Assembly: GCA_907165275.2 (NCBI GenBank)
Contig: OU015652.1
Span: forward strand, 883,001-947,000
DNA: 64,000 nt
Reading direction: 5' to 3'
Source: Zygaena filipendulae
Taxonomy: Eukaryota > Arthropoda > Insecta > Lepidoptera > Zygaenidae
The position numbers were made by a program, and so were the translations under genes. This document shows positions 32,401 to 41,786 of the stretch, piece by piece. Each line of letters begins with the position of its first letter. Position 1 is the first letter of the stretch. The notes under the pieces were generated by a model that worked only from the letters and a program-made list of their open reading frames with translations, made no database searches and had not been told where the DNA came from.

Positions 32401-34231
32401 TAGTGGTACTCTCAGGTCGAACCACACAATGATGAGGAATTACATACGTACTACCAGGAAACGATGATGTACACGGCTGCATATGACCCATTTCCTCGTA
32501 CTGATTCATGAAATTGACATATTCGGTTTTCAACTCTGGTTCACGAAGGAGACGCTTCTCTAAATTCAGGAACCGGTTTAACGATTGCTGGCTTGAATCA
32601 CCTAAACTATGAGACTCATCCTTCAATAGAAGAGGAACGACGTATCTACCGTCAGGGTTACGGTAAGTTAAATCTTTATATTTTTGTTCACAAAGATCAT
32701 TTTCTGGCACCCGAATATGACTCGTGGGAGGTTCTTCTGTTTCCCAGAAACGTTGCACAATGTTATCTAGAGAACACGTGGAAGCAATAAGTGAAGTTAT
32801 CTCTGTAGCGGGTGTGTGAACCGCAGATGGTTTAAACTGACCTGTAATAACCCAACCGAACACGCTTGACAACGCACACGGGAAATCAGGACCTGGAGTA
32901 TAACGAGCTCCATCATAAATGCGATCAAAACATTCTACTCCTAGTAGAATATCTACTCGACAAGGTCTATCAAAGTTTTCGTCGGCTAGGTTCAAATGAC
33001 GGAATTGTTCTCGAACAGCCGGCGGCAACTGTACAGAAGGCATGTTAGATGTAATTTTTGGAATAATAACAAAAGGCAAATCAAATCGCGGCGCGTCTCT
33101 GTGCTTAGGCATAATAGAACAAAAGGTAACACCCTTTATAGTGTTAACCGCGTTTTGACCGAGACCCGCAACCGCCATGTTGCATTTACGAATGGGCAGT
33201 CCGAGCCTGCGGGCGCACGAACTCGTTATAAAGGAATCCATACTACCGCTATCTATGAGCGCTCGCACGTACTGCCAAGAATCACTAGCATCACGCACAC
33301 GAACTATCGCGGATCCTAAAATTTTAGTTGAGTGCAACTCACTCGATTGAGGTGCAACACTTGTCAAGGTAGCATTTGCATGCGCACCTTGAGAAATATT
33401 ATCATTGTTGCAATCAGCACTAAAACTCATAGTAGGGGACGAACTTATGGTAGGGGCACTCATAGATGAACTAGTAGTAGGGGCATCAACTTGCAAAAAA
33501 GTACTTGTGGTAGGGGCACGCGAGGTTGCATCGACGTGCAACAACGAATTGTGTCGCGAACCACACACGAGACAATTTAAATTGGACGAACAATTGTTTA
33601 CACTATGTCCCGATCGCAAACAATTTCGACACAAGTTTAAATCATTCACTAATTTTATTCTCGAATCAACATTCATTTTCTGAAACTTAAAACATTTATA
33701 AATGCGATGAGATGAGTTGCAGCACGGGCAACTAACATTATTTTTTTGTTTTTGTTCCTCACTATTATTTTCCGTGGAAGAAACAAACGATGACTTCGAC
33801 TGCTTACTACGTGGACTGTATTTTTCTACCTTACGAATTTGTTGTGTATTGTTCACATTTTTTGGAAAAGCAAACGGAGCTTTACTTACTTCCAAAATTT
33901 TAACATAATTTTGCAAATAACTCAATAAGTTTTCAAACGTAGGAATTTCATTCTCATTCTGTATTTCGAATCGTTGGCGAGTGTCGCCATCTAGCGCACG
34001 AGCGACTAAATAAAACAAAATAAACTCGTCGAGCGATTCGATTTTAAGGGCACGAAGTGCATTTACACTTTCATATAAAGTATTAGTTAACAAATTTAAA
34101 CCTTCGATCGATACTTTTTGTTGAGAAGGTAAATTAAAAATCTTGTCGAGATACGCCGTAGCTAGAACACGCTTATTATCGTACCTATCCAACAACGCGT
34201 TGAACACGATCGAGTAATTCGACGCCGTCAA
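29462..34231 (-). CDS. BEL/Pao gag(C-terminal)-pol polyprotein, 1589 codons
   Basis: Encodes the end of gag and all pol enzymes. Residues about 1-115: rest of the DUF1759-type gag domain. 168-232: three zinc-knuckle-like motifs, the middle one a CCHC (C201, C204, H209, C214). Protease DSG at 327-329. Reverse transcriptase 600-770 with D660 (FTAD) and FMDD at 736-739. RNase H with D914, E957, D989 and D1035. Integrase with an HHCC zinc motif (H1224, H1229, C1259, C1262) and catalytic D1294, D1360, E1412 (ITDCGTNF, HFGGIFES). A C-terminal WRVGKIVQLHPG domain follows. Stop TAA at 29462-29464. All catalytic residues are present and no internal stop exists. The frame has no natural ATG at its upstream end (opens at a TTG): it is the continuation of gag after the frameshift at about 34238. 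Confidence 0.96.
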   Translation of the reverse strand: MTASNYSIVFNALLDRYDNKRVLATAYLDKIFNLPSQQKVSIEGLNLLTNTLYESVNALRALKIESLDEFILFYLVARALDGDTRQRFEIQNENEIPTFENLLSYLQNYVKILEVSKAPFAFPKNVNNTQQIRKVEKYSPRSKQSKSSFVSSTENNSEEQKQKNNVSCPCCNSSHRIYKCFKFQKMNVDSRIKLVNDLNLCRNCLRSGHSVNNCSSNLNCLVCGSRHNSLLHVDATSRAPTTSTFLQVDAPTTSSSMSAPTISSSPTMSFSADCNNDNISQGAHANATLTSVAPQSSELHSTKILGSAIVRVRDASDSWQYVRALIDSGSMDSFITSSCARRLGLPIRKCNMAVAGLGQNAVNTIKGVTFCSIMPKHRDAPRFDLPFVIIPKITSNMPSVQLPPAVREQFRHLNLADENFDRPCRVDILLGVECFDRIYDGARYTPGPDFPCALSSVFGWVITGQFKPSAVHTPATEITSLIASTCSLDNIVQRFWETEEPPTSHIRVPENDLCEQKYKDLTYRNPDGRYVVPLLLKDESHSLGDSSQQSLNRFLNLEKRLLREPELKTEYVNFMNQYEEMGHMQPCTSSFPGSTYVIPHHCVVRPESTTTRLRVVFDASCPTTNRKSLNDIVHVGPKLQIDIVDLVTKFRLHVIVFTADICKMYRQILIRPEDRSYQHILWRDAPGFPLKEYELNTVTYGVSSSPYLAIRTLHQLADDYNSQFPQAAQVLREETFMDDVTTGASTLEAAKTLKNDLIALLKLGKFDLRKWSSNHPGLLSDIPSEHYQSPKLFSEPNSELTLKILGIKWDPCSDNFSYSFSNDFKVEYTKRAILSIIARIFDPLGWICPVIFSAKVLLQEMWRLELSWDEPIPCHLAKQWHLLAANLSDLQSIKLPRLVLPPESTETHLVGFCDGSSKGYGCCVYLCAVTTTGTATSLLIGKSKIAPIKPLTVNRLELCAAGLLARVLNHMYELLKSKLKIDSVKAFTDSSTVLSWLNTPPHLLKMFVANRVVQITDMVKPDLWYHVSTLDNPADCCSRGTTCEVLGTHNLWWTGPAWLNQFPSLWPTQRVLVPRQELPELKSPPSECLVSTKSDDVLKNLTSKYSSLAKLQRVVAWCMRFVRNAKVKKENRNLSPLSFPEMECALELLVKHTQQEYFARELQLVKEGLRCIKSIQKLNPHIDEVGILRVGGRIRHSNLPHAAKHPMLLPKSSALSQLIVDSSHVKYLHCGPRTLQSLIYRKFWILGLRLLIRSRISRCVICFKSKPIPYQPLMGDLPISRFQSGRCFHTTGIDFGGPFILKESRRRNARTYKAWICLFICLSVKAIHLEVVTELSAEAFLAALDRFVSRRNICHKIITDCGTNFVGSNRYLNEMYKLFSENQSNIADGLAARQIIWEFNPPGAPHFGGIFESGIKSTKYHLKRVVGSQVLTLEEMFTILAKIEAVLNSRPICAISADPDEIDVLTPGHFLVGGPLVGLPEVPLEDMPSCSRSRWQLLRKMTQTFWRIWQDDYLYTLQQRNKWFKNTANVKVNDLVILVESNLPPLSWRVGKIVQLHPGQDNVVRVVSVKTASGNIFRRPVVKICPMPM

Positions 34232-34796
34232 CGGTACCTACACCTTTCGCGATCGTAAGGGCGAATCCAGACAGGCAAGAAATTAGATAGTGATATTTTT
34301 CGATATCAGACAAAGAACTGTTATGATGAATTAAAGGTAAGTAGCTATCTTTAAATGTCTGCCAATTTTCGATATTTCCATCGAATTTCGGAACTTGTAA
34401 TTTTGGTAATCGAACTTGGTTATACTTATTTTCGGAGTTAGGTATCGGAGTCGGCGGTACCGGCGCGGTCGAGACTTCGGTCTCAAACAATAATTGCGCG
34501 ACTTCTATGACACTATAGTACAGGTCATCAAAGGAATTCAAAACCCCAGTGTCAGGTTCACACTCGAAACCAGCCTCCAAATTTTTTATATTTATTTCTT
34601 GACTTACTTGATAAAAATTATCTTTGATCGTTTCAATATGTTTGTACCTTGCTCGAAAATTAGGAATTTTAGACTTATCCGTTAGCACTTCTTTAGATAA
34701 ATCGTATAAAATTTGTACCGATCGAAAATCATGTTCCCGGCGGGAAATTAAAGATGTAATTTCTGCCTCTAATTTTGACATTTTAGATTTTGACAT
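34185..34796 (-). pseudogene. BEL/Pao gag N-terminal part, frameshifted
   Basis: ATG at 34794-34796 opens a 203-codon frame. Residues 1-60 are helical and charged. 130-185 (VRLPKLQVPKFDG, ENWQTFKDSY, LSDIEKYHYLISCLSG) are the start of the DUF1759 gag domain of BEL/Pao elements. Homology then jumps to the pol frame at about 34238, where the run GGTACCTAC on the plus strand contains a 4-base duplication. After it the frame reads about 15 unrelated residues to a stop at 34185. A programmed frameshift seems less likely, since the change is an extra 4 bases and not a slippery site. Confidence 0.85.
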
Positions 34797-35337
34797 TTTA
34801 ATTACTTAGTTAAAATTAGAGTAACAACTGAATTTATGAATGAAGTATTCCAATACAACTACTTTCACCGTGTGAACAGCGCCTTATAGGCCTAGTAGGT
34901 AAGACTTAAGAGCATAAGTTCAAGTGGACGAGAATGATCGAGAATGAACTTCTAGGAAGTTTAGGTATGTACCTACCTACGTGCTTAGAAGAGTAAACCA
35001 AAGTTACAATTTGCAGATTATTATGTTACCAGGATAAGAATAATATTTCGTATTTTACTTATAATCACTTAGTTTTGAATGATATTTCGAGCACAACCAA
35101 TAATTGTACTCCAAGGCAGGGAATTAAAAATACCTACCCGGTTTTGGCGGCTCGAAAATTTGAATAAAACAAGATTTCTGGTAAAGATACGAATCAAAAG
35201 TTATTTTAAAGTTTACAAATAACGCAAATAAGCATCTAATACGTGCTTAATGGTAATTAATACGCTAAATAACGAAATTTTAAACTTTTCTTTTGTGGTT
35301 TGATTTGAAATCCGTCTCGAACTGGACCAAATTTTGA
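34797..35337 (-). other. BEL/Pao 5' leader
   Basis: 541 bases between the 5' LTR and the gag ATG, with the PBS at its upstream end and no long open frame. Packaging signals would be expected here but cannot be recognised by eye. Confidence 0.7.
35312..35329 (-). promoter_or_regulatory. Primer binding site
   Basis: Minus strand TGGTCCAGTTCGAGACGG, starting 8 bases inside the 5' LTR. TGG pairs with a tRNA CCA end and TTCGA fits a T-loop. The tRNA identity was not determined. Confidence 0.75.
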
Positions 35338-35779
35338 TGGTGCGGTATGGCAGAACCCAGAGCAAACTGGCCTGCTTGTATTCCTTGCCTTGGAGCCGAT
35401 AAGAATCCCCAGAAACCCAGTAAAAGGGTACATTGACGAAATGAAAGGAGAAAGAAAGGAGTAAGGACTCACCGACCGGACGAAACACGGAGTGTGACAG
35501 TCTTGGGTGCACCCGTTTTCTTTGACCACACTTCCACACGACAATATCACTCTGAGGAGTACTTAGATCGTCCAATTAATGGAATCAGCACCAGTTTTCT
35601 AGTCCTTTTCACCGAGAACCAAGCGACGACGTGCGGCTCAAACGTTCGCGGCGGCCATAACGTTTTCTTGTTCCTTATTCGCGCATCGACAAGAGCGCGT
35701 AGGCCGGTCGGTGCGCGGTAATTTTGAATTGGGACTTTGGAATAGATTTATGTATGAATAGGGAAGGGATGCCGCAACA
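35338..35779 (-). repeat. BEL/Pao 5' LTR
   Basis: 442 bp, identical by eye to 28778-29219. It should hold the promoter of the element (minus strand), but no TATA box was assigned. Confidence 0.97.
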
Positions 35780-35784
35780 TATAT
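35780..35784. repeat. Target-site duplication, right
   Basis: TATAT, matching 28773-28777. Confidence 0.9.
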
Positions 35785-35886
35785 AAAGTCCACAAATATT
35801 TCAAGATCAAAATTAGCCAAATCGGTCCAGCAATTCTCGAGTTTTAGCGAGACAAACACACAGCAATTAATTTTCAGTTATATAGA

Positions 35887-36675
35887 TTAAACACACCGAG
35901 AAACGTCCCCCAAAAAAAAGGAACCACAAAATTTAAATCTACAAAGAATCTATAGCTAGTAGATATTATTTTCGGTAGGTCAAGATATTTTAAACAACTT
36001 TATCTCGTAGTTTTTAATAGGAATTTTCGTTCATTATTTTAAACTTTGTGGTTCAGATTCGTATTTTGAAAAAAAAAAAAAATTAAAAAATATTCTATAC
36101 TTTTGCTTTTTTATCTCACAAAATTGGCAGAGATAGTACACAAAATTTTATTCTATTCTATATTACTTATGGATTATTTAGATAGATAAAATGCTCTTTG
36201 CATGTCTTTTTACAAACGGCAATAGCTGACCCACCGCGGTCAGTGTGACTATTGTAAGATTGTTGTAACCCTGCTGCAGCCGGATATAATCCACTCTGAT
36301 TGAGGGATCACCCGGCATTAGGCCGGATAAAACAAACCTACAATTGTGGAATTAGATTATAATTATCTATCTTTTGCCATTGATTGCTTCCCCATCACGA
36401 AAGCATCTAGTTTCGAACTAAGAAAACATTGTGTCAGCTTTTGCCAGAAGATTTACTCCCAAAAATATTATATTTCCCTCGAGAACTTCGGGTTGATTTT
36501 GCCTGCAATCTCGTATAAAAGCTTACTTGAGAATAACTTGAAATATAAAATTGATTCCTTAGTCTTTCAGACGGATAAACAATCTCACAACATATAGTAT
36601 TTATCTTTCCTTTGAAAAATAAGCCCTGAATGTTGATTAAGCATCAGTACTTTAATAAAAAAAACATTGGTTCCA
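35887..36675. other. Unique AT-rich sequence
   Basis: GC-richer bit at 36225-36335 (CCACCGCGGTCAG, CAGCCGGATATAATCC, CATTAGGCCGG) of unknown nature. An 83-codon frame at 36346-36597 has no recognisable domain. Confidence 0.35.
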
Positions 36676-36977
36676 TCTATACATATAAATAAAATTGAAG
36701 TGTCTATTTGTAATTCAAAATAATCAGCTTTTTATTAAATGCCTATGAAAGTATATACGGTACTTACATAAAAAAATCAATTCTTAAAATGTTTCCCTGT
36801 CTGTCTGTCTGTTTGTTCCGGGTAATCTCTGAAACGACTGGACCGATTTTAACGGAACTTTCACTGGCAGATAACTGATGTTACAAGGAGTAACTTAGGC
36901 TACTTTTATTTTAGAAAAGAAATAGTTCCCGCGGGAATTCCGAAACTCACGCGGGTGAAACCGCAGGTCACAGCTAG
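36676..36977 (+). mobile_element. Helitron, AAATTGAAGTGTCT subfamily
   Basis: A|TCTATACATATAAATAAAAT start, CTGTCTGTCTGTCTGTTTG, CCCGCGGGAATTCCGAAAC, hairpin GCGGGTGAAACCGCAGG, CAGCTAG end. Confidence 0.93.
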
Positions 36978-37013
36978 TTTTTTAAATGACTATTTATTTC
37001 GATCACACCGTCA

Positions 37014-37142
37014 CTTTTTTTTTATGTCATAGGGGCAAACGGGCAAGTGGTACACCTGATGGTAAGTGGTACCGCCGCCCATGGACATCTGCAACACCAG
37101 AAGGCTTGCAGGTGCGTTGCCGACCTGGAATGGGGATAGGAT
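37014..37142 (+). repeat. GGTAAGTGG-containing repeat, copy 4
   Basis: Poly-T then ATGTCATAGGGGCAAACGGG to GACCTGGAATGGGGATAGGA. Starts with an oligo-T run, as at 10811, so it could be a minus-strand retroposon ending in poly-A. Confidence 0.75.
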
Positions 37143-37677
37143 ATCCTGATATCTGTAAATTGATGATTTTTGTAAAAAAACCCACTAAATAACAATAAAT
37201 TTACTTTTCTAAGTAAGTACTCTCTATATAACAATTCTCGCATCTTAGCCTGTGGTCTTCAACATTTGAAGACCAGCTATAAACTGACCATAGACAGGCA
37301 TCTTATGGCTTTGGCTTGGCCAATCAAACTTATTGCACGGCACGACCAATAAAATGTTGAGGGTCGACGATCCGAAGAATCAGTGCTCTCTGACTGACCT
37401 CATAAAACCGAAGCGATATGATACTAAACCTTGTTATAGCAAATTTTATTACTGGCTTCTTTGCAAAGAAATTGTTGATTTTTTCTTGAATACATAATAT
37501 TATTAATGAACCTTCAAGTAATATTGAAATAGATTTATTTGCTCAGTTAAAAGATCCTACTACTCTTTTATCTTTGATAACACTATTTTTTATTATTTTG
37601 ACTCTACACCGATATTTAAATTTCAATCTTATGACGTATAGGAGCGCCAATTGTTTTCTGCAGTGGACATAGACAAA
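37143..37677. other. Unique sequence
   Basis: 37240-37290 contains GTCTTCAACATTTGAAGACC, a short perfect inverted repeat. No gene was found. Confidence 0.35.
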
Positions 37678-37762
37678 GCTGTTCGCCGCGGTTCCACCCG
37701 CGTTAATGTCGGAGTTCCCGCGGGAATTCCGGGATAAAAAGTATTCTGAGTTACTTAGTCCA
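37678..37762 (-). mobile_element. Helitron 3' part
   Basis: Minus: GCCGCGGTTCCACCCGCG hairpin, GTTCCCGCGGGAATTCCGGG, then cut short by the next Helitron, whose CTAG begins 3 bases later. Confidence 0.82.
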
Positions 37763-37764
37763 TA

Positions 37765-38080
37765 CTAGCTGTGCCCCGCGGTTTCACCCGCGCGAAAGGT
37801 TTTTATACAACAACTTTTTTTCCCGACATCCGATTTCAATGCAACAATATGCAGCCTATATGTAGCTCCAGGCTAAGCTTAATCTACCTGTGAAAAGCAC
37901 ATGACACTCCGTTCTGTAGATTCAGAGATTATCGCGAACAGACCGACAGACAGACAGAAAAGATTTTTAAAAACCCATATTTTGTGGTTGGTTACTCTTC
38001 GTTTATTGTCCCCTGTCAGTTTTTGTTAAAAATATTTAATGTAAAGAATCGCGGACTCTACTCTTTTATTATAGTATAGA
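37765..38080 (-). mobile_element. Helitron, TCTATACTATAAT subfamily, full length
   Basis: Minus: CTAG at 37765-37768, GGTTTCACCCGCG, TTTTCCCGACATCCGATTTC, GACAGACAGACAG, and 5' end TCTATACTATAATAAAAG. It is the complete version of the truncated copy at 6276. Confidence 0.92.
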
Positions 38081-40005
38081 TAGATCACAGGATAGTAGGT
38101 AAGTTTACACAAAAAAAAACTACCATAAATTAAGCTACTCTGAGTGTATTTCGCGAATGAAGTTTTTATTAAACTTCCGAGTTAACAAGCGTGTTAACTT
38201 TTTATTATTTGTTTATTGGACTGTATAAATTAAGTTTATATTCACTCGCTGCACGTACAAATGTAATGAACATCGTAACTCTTAACGTTTCGGTTATAAA
38301 AATAATTTTACGGGCCGTCTTATATAAGTAGTTCATTGTTAATTTATACCATACACTGCGTTTTAATGTTCAAGATAGCTTCTCATTTTAAAAGATAAAC
38401 ATCAACAGGGCTGTGCTATTTTCCCTTATTTTCGCTACCGTCAATTGCTAAATAGATTCTCAGTATGTAACTCTCTCATTTAGTGCCTATTTGTATTTTC
38501 AATGTGGCGTAGCTTGTTTTCCTGGAAATATTCGCTTGTTTATCTTCTGTGGTCAACATAATATCTAATCTAACAAAACTGGTAATAAAAGTACATTGAA
38601 GATGAAATCAAGAATAGAAAGAATTTACACTGCAGCCTTCTGTAATTAGTCTACCTAAAGCTTACGTAGGTTTGCTTGTATCGCAATCGGTTTTAAGAGG
38701 ATTTATGACAATTTGAAAGTTAATTCGTGTAGTAGATGGATGAGAGATCATGGTAGCGAAGCTTCGAGCAAAAAAGTGTATTTTAGTTTGTTTTTCCGAC
38801 TCTAATATTGTAATGGAGCAATGGATATAATTAGTAATTATTAATATCGATATAAATAATTCCTGAGAAAATCTCTAGTGTTGTATTTAATAGTACCTAT
38901 CTATCACGACAAAACTTATGGACTGATAAATGAAGATATAATTTATGGCATGATCAATACAAATTTCATACCAGCGCTTCAAAGAATATCCGAAGAAAGC
39001 TGCTGCCCAGCTATCAATCTATAGAATTTAAAAAATATATAAAGTTGGACCCGTGTATTGTACCTTTATTTTGCAATCACGTGCGATAAAATAATTGCAA
39101 TACACGTTTCGTTTCACTTGACAACAAAAGAATCTTTTCGGTCCAATGTCCGCGCCCTCAACTAGTGATGGGCGACAATAATAACGTGTTGTAACGTTAA
39201 TACGGTTATAAAAACCGTTGAAACATAACGGTGTTGTTGTAAAAGCGCTCAAGGAGGCAATTGCGGCCACACTTAAAGTTTCACGACGGACAGTGAATAG
39301 TTTGGTCTGTCATGTCATTTTGTGTTCCGTTTTGCTGAACAAATAAAATATTAATGCATTATATTAAAGGTTTATATACAAAGCGTAATAGAGAGGTGAA
39401 ATAATAATTCCTATTTATCTTCTTTGTGAACTCTGGCATATAATCGTATACATATAGAACATTTAGTCAATATCAGTTGTTAATTTTTAGTGTCTCTTTA
39501 GTTTTAATCACAAGTCTAAATATAAACATAGACAGATATAAACAGTGATATTATTGAAACAAGTCTATTAGTCTTGTCAGAACCATAATTTCACGAAATG
39601 ATTATGTTTATTACAGTATAACCGAAGTAAAAACAAGTAGGTATTCTAATTCCAGAACCGCCATTTGCAAATTATTAACGCCACAAAATATGCTTGTAAT
39701 GGCTTATTGTTCTATTTTTGAAAGTCAGCTTATGAAAGTAACATTACTTTGGCGCGGCGCCAAAGTTGCTCATAGTCAATCACTAGCTGATATGATAATG
39801 ATACTTGTGACGGATATCGATCGGAAACTGGCTGAGGAAAACAACAAGGGGTAGTTGGATCAGCTGTTTTATATTAGATGTTGTTTTTACAGATACGTGT
39901 CTACATTGGTGCTTCAGTTTGAGAGATTGTCGAGAGACTTGAATGAATATCTCTTTTGTCATTAGGTTAAAAACAGTGCAGAGGTCTAGTGTTTATTTTA
40001 TTATA
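38081..40005. other. Long unique AT-rich stretch
   Basis: No repeat family was recognised and no reading frame is credible. It holds an E2F-type palindrome (39746-39766) and, near 39160-39240, several ACGGTT/AACCGT inverted motifs. Confidence 0.4.
39746..39766. promoter_or_regulatory. 21-bp palindrome made of two E2F-type sites
   Basis: TTTGGCGC (39748-39755) and GCGCCAAA (39757-39764) face each other around a single G, inside a palindrome with 10-bp arms. Matches the E2F/DP consensus TTTSGCGC on both strands. Function is inference. Confidence 0.5.
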
Positions 40006-40251
40006 TGGACACAGATAAGCATATAAGCAGATAACATGTTAACCCACAAAACGAAGTTATTAATTCAGAACGATTTATTGAGAGTTAGAGAACGTTTTTT
40101 AATGATGTGTTTACTTTATCACATTTTTTAAATATGTAACTAAATATTGAACATAAAAATGTTGAAACTAAATGACGCTATAATCTTAAAACTTTAGTTT
40201 ACTCAAAACTTCTCCAGTGTGGGTTAACACACTATTGCATATCTATGTCCA
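40006..40251 (+). mobile_element. GTTAAC-TIR MITE, copy 1
   Basis: Ends TGGACACAGATAAGC and GCATATCTATGTCCA, with subterminal CATGTTAACCCACA and GTGTGGGTTAACACAC. TA lies on each side, which would fit a mariner-type target, but other copies do not confirm it. Non-coding. Confidence 0.82.
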
Positions 40252-40258
40252 TATTATA

Positions 40259-40445
40259 CTAGTTGTTCTCCGTGATTTTACCCACGCTATGTTCAGAGTT
40301 CTCGCGGGAATTCCATACATGTAACTTATGTAACTTATGTGCTCATCTGTACCTCTGACAACGTGTATGAAAACTTTCATGATTATCGGTTGAGTAGTTA
40401 AGGCGTGAACGCGTAACCGACAGACAGACAGAGTTACTTTTGAGA
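40259..40445 (-). mobile_element. Helitron
   Basis: Minus: CTAG at 40259-40262, GATTTTACCCACG (eroded hairpin), TTCTCGCGGGAATTCC, GATTATCGGTTGAGTAG, GACAGACAGACAGAG. It starts 8 bases after the MITE. Confidence 0.85.
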
Positions 40446-40676
40446 TGGTGTTTTACAAACAGCTTTTGGAGGCACATAACAAGTCATTTAAGAAGTTCCA
40501 AGACCAACAAAGTAGATATTATAGAAGTAGAGTCACTAAAACCACTTGTATTGTAAACTAATGATTGGATTTATTCTGGATATTATTTTGGCACTTCCTT
40601 AAAAATCTTTATTCCTATATGTCAGCCTCAAGAGTTATTGAGTGACATTATGTAGGTACGTATAACATATATAATA

Positions 40677-40938
40677 CTAACTGTCCCCCGTGATTTCATC
40701 CGCGGTAATTTCGGAGTTCCCATGGGACTACCGGGAAAAAGTACTCTATGTCCTTTTTTGAACCCCTGACAGTAGTTTACGGTAATTAGATGTTCCCCGC
40801 ATTAATTCCGGAGTTCCCGCGGGAATTCCGGAATAAAAACTATCCTATCTTTTAAGTTGGACCATATTATAAATGGATACATAGTTTTATCAAAATCTGT
40901 TCAGTAGTTTAGGAGTCCATCGCGGACTTATATATATT
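40677..40938 (-). mobile_element. Composite Helitron (two 3' ends)
   Basis: Minus: a 3' terminus CTAA with GATTTCATCCGCGG at 40677, and a second 3'-type block (TTCCCCGCATTAATTCCGG) at about 40793, followed by the TATCCTATCTTTTAAG subfamily body shared with 24232. Either one Helitron landed in another or the pair is fused. Confidence 0.78.
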
Positions 40939-41563
40939 AAGATATGCATGCTAACGTCTGTCTCTTAAAAGAGATAAGCAGAGATGAATCTCCACATGCG
41001 TTTATTCTTACACAACTGCAGCTTTACCTCAACGAGATTCATAATCTATTGTATAATATCACACATTTACACTCTTTATATTTGACTTTATAAGGACGTC
41101 CTCTTTCTGATTGATTATACGTCTTCGTCTCTTGACACATCGGTTCATACTCATTGTAGATAGGTACATAATTTCTTTCATTTTACTACAACTCATAGAA
41201 AATACGCGAAAAATAAGACACGTTTTTTGCAAGCCATTTTGCCTGAACTTAGCTGAGTCTCCAGCTCCAAGCCTACATTTTAACTCGGTTTCAACATTCA
41301 GCTGATTGGTGGTAGCGGACAAAGGCGCTCTCGCAGCGTTGGCGTCACGCCAGATGCTTTTGTCATCGCAGATTGGAATTCTCACTCGCGAGTCGCGACA
41401 CACCGCACCATGGGTGATCATTGAAATGTATTTCTGTTCGCTCTCGAACGTGCTGGCCATATCAGAAAATGCGCATTGGGTTTTCATAAGTTTACCTTGC
41501 AATCATAATAGGTATTTTTTGGTGAAAATTTTCAAGAAAAAGCAGTAGCGTATATAATCTATA
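40939..41563. other. Unique sequence; longest unexplained open frame
   Basis: A 147-codon minus-strand frame (41059-41502) lies in non-repetitive, less AT-rich DNA (41230-41480). No domain, signal peptide or membrane segment is recognised and no splice signals support it. It stays a possibility only. Confidence 0.3.
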
Positions 41564-41782
41564 TCCCACTAATATTATAAACACGAAAGTTTGTAAGTAT
41601 GTATGGATGGATGGATGTAAGGATGTTTGTTACTCTTTCACGCAAAAACTACTGGATGGATATAAATAAAACTTTACAATAATATAGCTTATACATCAGA
41701 TTAACAGATAGGGTACTTTTAATCCCGAAATTCCCGCGGGAACTCTGAAATTAACGCGGGTGAAACCGCGGGGCACAACTAG
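41564..41782 (+). mobile_element. Helitron with GGAT microsatellite
   Basis: A|TCCCACTAATATTATAAACA start, (GTAT/GGAT)n at 41598-41630, CCCGCGGGAACTCTGAAATT, GCGGGTGAAACCGCGG hairpin, ACTAG end. Nearly the same as 18396-18614. Confidence 0.93.
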
Positions 41783-41786
41783 TAAT

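Larger units (their letters stand above)
28778..35779 (-). mobile_element. Full-length BEL/Pao LTR retrotransposon (7,002 bp)
   Basis: Both LTRs (442 bp each), a 5-bp TATAT duplication, a PBS and a polypurine tract are all visible. Transcription runs on the minus strand, from the LTR at 35338-35779 to the one at 28778-29219. The single protein region has the BEL/Pao order gag - protease - RT - RNase H - integrase. The LTR copies are identical by eye, so insertion was recent. A 4-bp duplication breaks the frame in gag, so this copy probably cannot make a complete gag-pol. Terminal LTR bases are TG...CA. Confidence 0.97.
28703..35886 (-). mobile_element. Old Helitron split by the BEL/Pao insertion
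   Basis: Minus Helitron 3' part at 28703-28777 (CCCGCGGTTTTGCTCGCG, GGAATTGCCGCAGGAACTCC) and 5' part at 35785-35886 (AAATCGGTCCAGCAATTC, ending TATATAGA, i.e. TC at the Helitron 5' end). The TATAT duplication marks where BEL entered. Its terminal CTAG has decayed. Confidence 0.75.

Noticed and set aside
34330..34344. AAAGGTAAGTAG as a splice donor
   Set aside because: It lies inside the BEL gag coding region on the opposite strand.
38090..38106. TAG|GTAAGT as another recursive splice site
   Set aside because: No polypyrimidine tract precedes it; the sequence is purine-rich.
39160..39260. hAT terminus (AGTGATGGGCGAC) near inverted ACGGTT motifs
   Set aside because: No matching opposite terminus or 8-bp duplication could be found.
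41059..41502. 147-codon minus-strand open frame in unique DNA
   Set aside because: No recognisable domain, no signal or membrane segment, no promoter or splice support. Kept only as a note in the gap entry.
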